Shown: positions 56,501 through 64,000 of the stretch, one piece after another
How positions within the stretch are numbered: the stretch's first letter is position 1
How the letters are laid out: each line of letters begins with the position of its first letter
From: Thereva unica
Taxonomy: Eukaryota > Arthropoda > Insecta > Diptera > Therevidae
Direction: 5' to 3'
Length of the DNA: 64,000 nucleotides
NCBI GenBank assembly: GCA_949987705.1
Contig: OX465283.1
Location: 76,517,720-76,581,719 of the forward strand
Notes under the pieces: model-generated
What the model saw: the letters and a program-made list of their open reading frames with translations, nothing else
Database searches by the model: none
What the model was told of the DNA's origin: nothing
Translations under genes and position numbers: made by a program

Positions 56501-56889
56501 ATCGTTGCCGTGGTTATTTATGGAAGGTAAACTGATCATAACACCAGGCAAGATAAAACTACACGTACAATACTGATCGCTGTATTACAGACCTACCTCT
56601 CACTGTTATGAAATTCAAACTCACTTATAAACAATTGTGATATCAGACCATCCATCGGTACATGATAATTCACATCTCCAAACCCAATGTAGTCAAAGAA
56701 CCTATGACCACATCGAAAATTACATTAAATATTAAAGGAAAGTATAGATTCCATGTCAAAAAACCCTCAAATTGATAATCTTATAGACGTGTTAAAAAAA
56801 TGCTAAATTGCTTCACTCCATCCATAAAAAAATCATAACACGATCTAATAACTAGAGAACGACCGAAATTATTACGGGAATAAAAGAGA
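56501..56889. other. No gene recognised
   Basis: Short AT-rich gap between two LINE fragments of different type. Confidence 0.4.
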
Positions 56890-57480
56890 GAGACTCCTCA
56901 TACTCTCAAGTGAAAAAAAACCGAATGACTACCTTCGTCGCATATAAAAGAATACGCAACAAGATTGCAATGGAAGTAAGAGTAGTTCAGGAGAACTATA
57001 TAAATGATAGAATATCACGTGCGGAGAGGGACACCAGAAAGCTATGGAAAGTTATAAATACATCAATATTAAACAAGCACGAGACAAGATCGAAAAGTGA
57101 TCTACAGAAAATCATAGTAAACGGCAAGACAATTGAGCGTGCGGGTGACATTGCCACTTGTTTCAACACCTACTTCAATGGAATTGGTAAGTCTATCCAG
57201 GCGGACATACCAAGCAGGCTACCAATGGCGAGTAACTCAATCTTCATGATTTCTACCAGCATGGAAGATGTAGAGCGTGTTGCCCTGAATTCAAAAAAGG
57301 ATACAGCTCCTGGAAAGGATGGAATGACCACTGAAGACATAGTTGATGTTATAGACCTTAATAAACCCCTCTCAAAACTTATAAATGAGGCAATGAATAG
57401 CACATGATACGATTGTAATACCTATTCTGAAAGGAGGCGACTCGGCTGACATGAATAAATACAGGCCTGACTGATTGAAA
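56890..57480 (+). pseudogene. LINE linker and N-terminal RT
   Basis: An open frame (56910-57407) reads FVAYKRIRNKIAMEVRVVQE, RKLWKVINTSILNK, IATCFNTYFNGIGKSIQADI, then KKDTAPGKDGMTTEDIVDVI and NKPLSKLINEAMNST. After a frameshift it continues IVIPILKGGDSADMNKYRP to about 57475. This is the linker and fingers of a LINE RT different from the neighbour at 55730-56500. It is cut before motif A, just left of a MITE. Confidence 0.75.
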
Positions 57481-57498
57481 TGTGCAAAACTACACTTA

Positions 57499-57612
57499 GG
57501 CCGGCCGTATACCAAAGCTTTATAATAATTGCAGCTTTTCGTCACTATTGCATATTAAAAAAGTGCAACATGTCGCTAATAAGCATGTGAAGCCTTGGTA
57601 TACGGCTCGTCC
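57499..57612. mobile_element. 114-bp MITE with TTA duplication
   Basis: Ends GGCCGGCCGTATACCAAAGC (57499) and the complement of GGACGAGCCGTATACCAAGG (ending 57612), flanked by TTA at 57496-57498 and 57613-57615. Harbinger-type by its duplication. Confidence 0.85.
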
Positions 57613-57615
57613 TTA

Positions 57616-58583
57616 CAGTAATTTCTTATTGAATCTATTATACATCAGACAGCTATGAATCAAAATTTAGCATCTTCCTAATTACAGAGTCATGTTGCCC
57701 GACTAGATACTAAGCATATCTGGAACCATTCTGAGATAGCCATCGAAGAATTCACCTGGCTTTGTTTGTCTTCGATTTTCCTTTCTCAAACATCAAAATC
57801 CTTTGCTGTACCAATCTATTATTCTCACTAAAGGGATCCAGTTTCAATTTTCGATTTTAGCAATGAAGTATATGGGATCCGAAGTAAAGAAAAAATAAAT
57901 TAGTTCAAATTCATTATAACCCAGAAACCCATTTGGGATATTCTACAAAAATTTTCAAGGGTTTCCTTTTTTGATCAGATACAAAAGGGGAAATTACTAT
58001 TGTCTCATCGCCGTCGTCTCTACTTTTTCCGCATCCTTCAAAGGAAATCCAGGGTTTGAATGGTTGAGTTTCAATTTCATGGTTCTAGTGCATACAAAAA
58101 AAGTTGGCTCTCTTTATGTGGGTGTGTTTTTATCGGCAAGAAAAAAATGATTTTCCGCCAGATGTCTTTTCAAATTATCCTGAATACGGCTTAAATAATA
58201 TAAAAGAAGTTCCTAGAAGAATTATTTCTTTTGTAGATAAGGCTTAGGCAGTCGAAATGTTCATGAATCTTGTATATGGTAAACTATCATAAGATTCGTT
58301 ATTTGTTTTTAATTATAGTTCGAGTATTTTTATGTTTAGTCCTTTCGAGTTTGACTGTAATAAAAAGTAAAAAAAAATGAGTGAAGCTAAAAGCTACAAA
58401 GTGGAAAACCTAAGACCAACATCTCCGACAGTACTCGCCCGTGAAAAATCTCACCGCGGTTATAAAGTCAAATTTGGTACTCAAAACCGCAACGTAACGC
58501 TTGGGGACGAAATTTGGCGAGGGTCGCATTTATTACTTTACAAGTGTATCCTAACTTAGTAAAAATCATCAGATCTAATTACC
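57616..58583. other. No gene recognised
   Basis: Non-coding AT-rich sequence. Confidence 0.4.
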
Positions 58584-58757
58584 AGGGCCGGATTGGCCTA
58601 TGGCCCATTCGAGTAAATACTTGAAGGGCCGGGCCGCCAGAGGCTGAGTGTGAAACTTAAAGTTTCGTAAAATTGTGACTATGCTCTCGACGATCGTCTC
58701 GTATTGGGCCGACCGCCCTCGCCGCCTGAGAGAAGCATTTCTCAGAGCTGGCCCTAA
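58584..58757. mobile_element. Possible short hAT-like MITE
   Basis: CAGGGCCGGATTGGCC (about 58584) and AGAGCTGGCCCTA (ending about 58757) look like hAT ends, and the interior is GC-rich. An 8-bp duplication was not found, so the right end is doubtful. Confidence 0.35.
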
Positions 58758-59021
58758 ATCGAGCGAAAAGGTAGAGGAGAAATTAGCAAGGTGCGCGCAG
58801 TGCTTCTATTAAGGTGCCGGCCCATAGAACGCGTTAACGCGATGCGCGAGCAAGATGCGTGTGAGAGTTCCGTTTCCGAAAAATTCGACAGACCCAATAA
58901 ACGCGTTGTACGCGTATGACATTTCAACTCAATTTATATTTTAATCTGTCTAAACCTTCGTTGACATTGAATTATTTGATTTTAGTGAAAGTAGCGATAA
59001 TAATAACAAATAATAATAATA

Positions 59022-60583
59022 ATGGAATTGCATGAACTAATACCGTTAGTTTTATTAACATACATTGTGTATGGTAAATATATGTATTTAAAAGAAAGGA
59101 GACAATCTCGGCGCTTTTGGGTGCGACCAATGTTTTTGGACAGGGATATATATGGATTTTTTGCTCTGAGTTTTCGACATATGTACGATTACGACCCAGA
59201 GCAATTTTTTTCAGCAGTGAGGATGAAGAAAGAAGTTTTTGATGCTTTGTTTAATTTAATGGAGGAGGAATTAACAAAGAAATTCAAATCGTCCAGCGAT
59301 TGCCCCCCAATGTAGACTTCTTCTCACTCTTATGTATGTACGTAAGAAGATATATTTGATCTTTGATTTCTTATCAATAAACAAATTTATTTTTTGATAT
59401 AGATATTTAGCTCACGGAGGAAGTAAGCAGTATATATCGATGGCATTCAAAATGGGCGTAACGACCGTAAAAAGGATTGTTAAGGAAACGTGCAATTCTT
59501 TGTGGAATGTACTTGCTCCTTTTTACTTGTCAAGCCCAAATACAACTGAATGGCGGAAAATCGCAGAAGATTTCAAAAATGTTTGGAATTTTCCACATTG
59601 CTTAGGAGCTATTGATGGTAAACACATCAATATTACTTGCCCTCCTAATTCTGGGACAATGTATTATAATTATAAAGGGACTTATAGCATTGTGTTGCTG
59701 GGGGTTTGCGATGCGAACTATACATTTACAAATATCGATATTGGAGCATATGGGTCACAGAACGATGGTGGCGTTTTGTGGCACTCCAATTTCGGAAAAT
59801 GTCTATTTGACGAAAAATTAGATTTACCGAAGGATGATATTTTGGAAGACGTTGATTTAACATTGCCATATTTCTTCGTCGGGGATGCAGCATTTCCATT
59901 AAAAATTTATTTAATGCGGCCATTTCCAGGTACATTAAAAGTTTTTCTATCCTGCATTCTTATTCTTATATTCTTTAGGCTTATTATTGGACGAGAAAAA
60001 AGAATATTTCAACAAACGTTTGTCACGAGCTCGGAGGACAATAGAAAATGCGTTCGGCGTTCTTACTGCTCGCTGGAGAATTCTGAGAAATACGCTAGAC
60101 ATGGGGGTAGAGTCAGCAGAAAGTGTCGTTAAAGCTGCAGTTGTTCTTCACAACTTCGTGAAAATGTCGGATTCATCGTACTGCCCTCCAGAATACGTTG
60201 ATCATTATAATGAAGCTACTATCGTTGAAGGTTTGTGGAGGAAAGGAGTTCGACCGCTAAGAAAATCGAAGTTTGAAGAGGAACTCATTTGTATTTCTTC
60301 CGAGTTTTCTATAATATTGGCTTCAATTTCAATATTCCCAATTTCTTCAGAATTGGAAGAAATTAGATCCCCTGATGTAAATATTAATCCATTTTCCACT
60401 TCTTCAGAATTGGAAGGAATGTTATTGATATTGATATTTATTTATGGACAATTTATGTACAAAGACAGAGTCTTACAAATAGTACACTATTCTACTATAG
60501 GCATGAATACAAAATCAAAAAGTGTTAATAATGAAGCTAAAAATTACTGGAGACTACATTACAATAAAGCACATAAGAAATGA
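59022..60583 (+). CDS. Harbinger (HARBI1-like) transposase, three exons
   Basis: Cut-and-paste transposase acting in the nucleus. Exon 1 is 59022-59333: MELHELIPL, RRFWVRPMFLDRDIYGFFAL, DYDPEQFFSAVRMKKEVFDA. Intron 1 is 59334-59402 (GTATGT...ATATAG). Exon 2 is 59403-59929: YLAHGGSKQYISMAFKMGVT, then the DDE domain with LGAIDGKHINI (first Asp), YYNYKGTYSIVLLGVCDA, IDIGAYGSQNDGGV, and FFVGDAAFPLK (second Asp). Intron 2 is 59930-59978 (GTACAT...CTTTAG). Exon 3 is 59979-60583: RARRTIENAFGVLTARWRIL (catalytic Glu) and AAVVLHNFVK. A single one-base frameshift in the A-rich stretch at about 59276-59284 separates ELTK from RPAIAPQCRLLLTL in exon 1. The end of exon 3 past about 60300 is less family-like. 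All three catalytic residues are present. Confidence 0.9.
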
Positions 60584-60748
60584 ATAAAAAATTAGAAAGA
60601 ATAAATAAAATAAATAAAAAAATTAGAAAAAGAAAAGAAAACGGGAAAACAGAAAGAAGAAGAATAAAGTAAGAAACTAATTAAAATGATAAAAATTATA
60701 TAAAAAAGCAAAACAAAGGCATGTGATGTGTGGATAAGTGGGCAGATG

Positions 60749-62640
60749 CTAGACTTCGGAGAAGTGAGTAGTAATAAATTTTCTGAATCTGTTAGCGGAA
60801 GCAGCTGATTGGATTATTTGGGGCAAGGAATTCCATATTCTCTCAATATGAACGAAGTAAGAACTTTCGAGAACTTTGAAGTTGAATTTCGGAAGTGCTA
60901 TCATTTTATGTCTTGTACTTCGGAGTAGCTTAATGAATTCTCTGAGGTAGGCAGGTTCGCCGCTATTAAGAACTTTATAAAAAAAGAGTAGGTTATTCTT
61001 AACTAGATGATTTGTTAAAGAGCAATTCAAGATACTGAAACGATATTGAGCGATGTGATCAAATCGTCTTAGCTTATAAGCAAATCGAATGCAATCATTG
61101 TATGCGATCTCAAGCTTTTTGCCACACAGGCAATCCAATTTAGGAAAAATGATTGAACCGTGAGTAAAATGGGGCAACAGCAAAATTTTAATTAGATTGG
61201 GCCTTTTCGGAAACGCAGAACTGCGGTCATTCTGCAATATTCAGCAATTGGAAGTCTGTAGCTGAATATTGCAGAGTGACCGCAGTTCTGCGTTTCTGAA
61301 AATGCCCATTACATCGCAAGCTAGTCGGCAAGATATCAGCGAATAACCAGAGTCTACGGATACTGGCGTAGATAGTTCTCAGTTTGGCGTTAACATGGTC
61401 ACAGCAGGTCATTGTTGAATTCAAAATTACCCCTAAGTTTCGCGCGAGCTGAACATACGGTATAGGACTATTTCCTAAGAAACCCCAGGAAAATAAGATA
61501 AATCCAGCGGGTTTCTGTATATTACTAAGGCCTGAGATTTTTTAGGGTTAAGTTTCAATTTGTTTTCAAGAGCCCAGTTCAGAACACGCATTAAGTCATC
61601 GTTAAGTCTCCATATACAATCTTCGATAAGTCCTAATGGTCGATTTAAGTAAATCTGTACGTCATCTGCGTATAAGTGAATCAGACAGTGCTTAACTACA
61701 GTGGGGAGGTTATTTATAAATAGGCTGAATAGTAAGGGGCCAAGGATGGATCCTTGGGGAACGCCAGATTTTAAGGAAGCGGGCTTTGAGCAGCAGTCCC
61801 CGATTTTAACTCTCTGGGAACGTGATTTTAAGAACGCATACATTAATTTTAGCGCTGGTTTGCTGAAATTAAAGTAGTACGCTAATTTTCTCAACAGCAA
61901 GTCATGATCGACGCTATCAAAGGCCTTGGAAAAATCCAGGAGCGCAAGAGCTACAAAATTGTCCTTATCCATCGCAAGGCGAAAGTCAGAAGTAATCTTT
62001 AACAGCGCAGTATCACAGCTGTGTGCAGGACGGAAACCCGATTGGTACGGACTTAAAAGATTGTTTTGGGTTAGATGGAGTCTAATTTGGGAGTCCATTA
62101 TTTTCTCGAGCGCTTTGGCCAGAAAGCAAAGAAGACTTATTGGCCTGAAGTCCCCGACAGATTTTGGAGTGGCGATCTTGGCAATAGGGATGACTAGCGC
62201 TTCTTTCCACGCCGTGGGAAAGACACTGAAAGTGAGACAGTGGTTGAAGATATCAGTTATAGGGAAAGCGACATAAGGGAGGATTAGTTTTATGAATTGT
62301 GGAGCAACTTCATCAGGACCAACAGCATTCGAGCGAATGGATAGTATCACCCTAGCAAGATCTATAACATCAATACAGCTGAAACTGAAGTCACTATTGA
62401 GATCACACTTAGCTAGAATATTGCATCTAAATTTGGTGAGTCTGTTTCATCAACGTTTGAAATAGATGCAAAGTAACCATTCATGTCGTCAACATCATAG
62501 CTGCAGGAGATACTGGCATCTTTATGCACACCTAGGTTGCTCAGAGTATTCCACAGCTTTTTTGGAGCTACCTTTGGGTTGAGTTTATTTTCATAATAAC
62601 GCCGTTTCGGAAAATAGTTAGTTTGTAAGGTAACACTAAA
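60749..62640 (-). pseudogene. LINE RT nested in the Harbinger element
   Basis: Minus-strand LINE, 5' truncated. The linker reads KKLWNTLSNLGVHKD and DVDDMNGYFASISNVDE (62580-62460). The RT has AVGPDEVAPQFIKLILPY, GDFRPISLLCFLAKALEKI, motif A LALLDFSKAFDSVDHDLL, motif [21 protein letters not shown] and [14 protein letters not shown]. The thumb (RNLGVILNSTMTCC...) is split by a 109-bp MITE at 61199-61307. The C-terminal part (LIKILLLPHFTHGSIIFPKL to FRKFITTHFSEV) ends at 60749. The core is nearly free of damage: a frameshift or gap lies near 61430-61475. Endonuclease missing. Same family as 48440-51925. Confidence 0.9.
61199..61307. mobile_element. 109-bp MITE, ATT duplication, nested in LINE
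   Basis: Arms GGGCCTTTTCGGAAACGCAG (61199) and the complement of GGGCATTTTCAGAAACGCAG (ending 61307) pair almost along the whole element, with a 15-base loop. ATT flanks it (61196-61198, 61308-61310). Excision with one ATT rejoins LRCN and LIKILLLP of the LINE in frame. Confidence 0.9.
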
Positions 62641-62815
62641 ACTTTAGTTAATTAGCAGCTTAATTCAATTAAAATTTAAAGCAAAGGCGGAGCGAAAGTA
62701 CACACGTCTATTCCTCACTTGCCATCAACACTGACATGAATGTTATGTTCTGAAGAAAATAATATTTCAATTTCGTTGTTTGACACTGTTCTAAAAATTA
62801 AAGAATGAAAACTAT

Positions 62816-63213
62816 TCAATTGTAAACAGCTTTGTTTAATGGTACTATCTTCCTGGGTGCAATGTGATCTTTTAAAAAGTTCATATTGTCTGCGAACGCC
62901 CATTGCTTTTCTTCGTCCGCAGAAGCACTTCCCGATTTTTTTTTCGTGTTTGATTGTCTTACAAACCTGTCACGAAGGCTTTTCCATCGGCTTTGGCATC
63001 CCTCCTCTGTTTACATAAAAATATCAAATCAAATTTAGATCTTTAAGTTTCAACAAACAATAATAAATGCTTACTTGTCTCACCAGTTGCTTCTGCTATT
63101 GCAGTCCATGCCTTTTCTCGGCGGATTTTGTTTCTGTACTCCTTTAGTTTTTTATTGAATAAAAATTCATATTTTTGAACTTCGCACACTAATTTTTCGT
63201 CAAAATTTGCCAT
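62816..63213 (-). CDS. MADF-domain protein of the Harbinger element
   Basis: Second protein of the transposon, expected to bind DNA and bring the transposase to the ends, as the Myb/MADF partner does in known Harbingers. Exon 1 is 63213-63075: MANFDEKLVCEVQKYEFLFN, YRNKIRREKAWTAIAEATGE. Intron is 63074-63007 (68 nt, GTAAGC...AACAG). Exon 2 is 63006-62816: GCQSRWKSLRDRFVRQSNTK, KKSGSASADEEKQWAFADNM, NFLKDHIAPRK, stop TGA. The two exons join in phase (1/2) and give a complete MADF fold: LIxxVxxxPxLY-like start, AWxxIA, and CxxRWKSLRDRF. At 109 residues it is short; a further exon with acceptor TTTTAG near 62785 (62715-62780) is possible. Confidence 0.8.
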
Positions 63214-63498
63214 TTTTAATAACACAACAAACATATGTAATAAAAATTCCTGTTTTTAAACTTCGCACACTAGATTAAAAAAAGATTGAAAATTCAAATT
63301 ATGTACACAACAAACGTCAAACGCGCCTATCGCATGGAAAAGTTGAAAATTGGTCAACTTCAAGCGTTGGGAGCTTTATTTGCGTGTGTCGCGGTAGTCA
63401 TTGGGACTGGTTCCATTAAATACCATTTACTTCAACTGAAATGTCACACGCATCTTGCGCGCGCATCGCGTTAACGCGTTCTATGGGCCGGCACCTAC

Positions 63499-64000
63499 GG
63501 TACGGGCCGAAATTATTTTCTTTTGCGAAATTAGCATAGACTCGAGAAAGTATTGTACAGACTGTGTTATAGACGCACGGGCGGCGAGCGCAGTACGATT
63601 GTTGCACGAACTTCTCCCAAGGGATATACAATTTAAGGTATGACAAAAGAGAATCCATCAATAGCAGGGTGGACAACACAATCCATATCGATAGTATATC
63701 TATGTATATATCGATATTTTTTCCAAGATTCCAAGATGGCTGATTGTGGTGCCCACGATTTGTATGGGATTATATATCTATCTGGCTGGGGCTAATAACC
63801 TCACCTGGAAAAAATAATTATTACGGAACGACCAACATTTGTGTTGTTCAATGTAGGAATGGTGTAGCTTCGTATTTTAGAGGATTGGAGGATGGTTTGC
63901 TTTGGAGTCGCATTTTGTCATATCTTTCGCGGTGAGGTGGAGCGGTTCCAGAAATGCTTTATAAATGCAAACATAGTGAACTTCTGGAGTTGCTTTGGTT
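63499..64000. other. No gene recognised
   Basis: Right edge. A weak ATCGATA...TATCGAT inverted repeat near 63686-63716 in AT-rich DNA. No ORF of note. Confidence 0.4.

Larger units (their letters stand above)
58813..63495 (+). mobile_element. PIF/Harbinger transposon, nearly intact
   Basis: Ends GGTGCCGGCCCATAGAACGC (58813) and its exact complement ending at 63495; pairing goes on as GTTAACGCGATGCGCG. Flanks are TAA (58810-58812) and TAC (63496-63498), one mismatch. It encodes the two proteins of an autonomous Harbinger: a DDE transposase on the plus strand and a MADF-domain protein on the minus strand, facing each other. A LINE (60749-62640) is nested between them. Confidence 0.9.

Noticed and set aside
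58377..58559. 60-codon ORF starting MSEAKSYKVENLRP
   Set aside because: Short, no family recognised and no splice donor that would make it an exon.

Overview
The window looks like intergenic, repeat-dense DNA from an arthropod genome, most likely an insect. It holds LINEs of several families, Transib, PIF/Harbinger with a MADF-domain partner gene, hAT, a mariner-type end, a Ty3/Gypsy fragment and a Helitron-type PIF1 helicase fragment. Two of the four introns visible inside transposon genes are about 50-70 nt, as is common in insects. No complete host gene was found. The only host-like coding candidate is one signal-peptide exon at 35130-35318 on the minus strand. I cannot name the species.

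Layout. 1-2640: minus-strand LINE split by a 1.5-kb foldback element. 3373-3725: degenerate 149-bp tandem repeat. 4341-4418: tRNA-derived SINE head. 4552-5385: foldback element whose arms are minisatellites. 7175-10130: mariner end, two tandem duplications, a PIF1-helicase fragment and a second foldback, several sharing the motif ATACGCTTTTCTTTAG. 10141-13470: LINE remnants and a decayed element ORF interrupted by MITEs. 15488-16554: hAT element with 8-bp target duplication. 18370-22286: the most complete LINE, two ORFs, interrupted by two TAG codons. 22925-23231: MITE with TTA duplication. 29026-32350: two head-to-head copies of one LINE. 33060-34530: further element remnants. 36488-39197: TIR element with TAA duplication that carries a LINE reverse transcriptase. 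40220-41660: LINE remnants and a conserved 3' tail. 42840-45000: Ty3/Gypsy end with a hAT insertion. 48440-51925: LINE interrupted by a Transib element and by a TA-flanked MITE. 52757-54877: TIR element containing a second Transib. 55730-57480: LINE remnants. 58813-63495: nearly intact PIF/Harbinger transposon (transposase plus MADF protein) with a LINE nested in it and a 109-bp MITE nested in that LINE.

A useful feature is that many insertions can be dated relative to one another. Removing the inserted element and one copy of its target duplication restores the reading frame of the host element at 328-1831, 50967-51584 and 61199-61307, and repairs the Gypsy integrase at 43787-44608. The two Transib elements are the most interesting item. 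Their 5-bp duplications (CGGCG, AGACG), ends resembling the V(D)J recombination heptamer, and remnants of N- and C-terminal RAG1-like transposase all agree.
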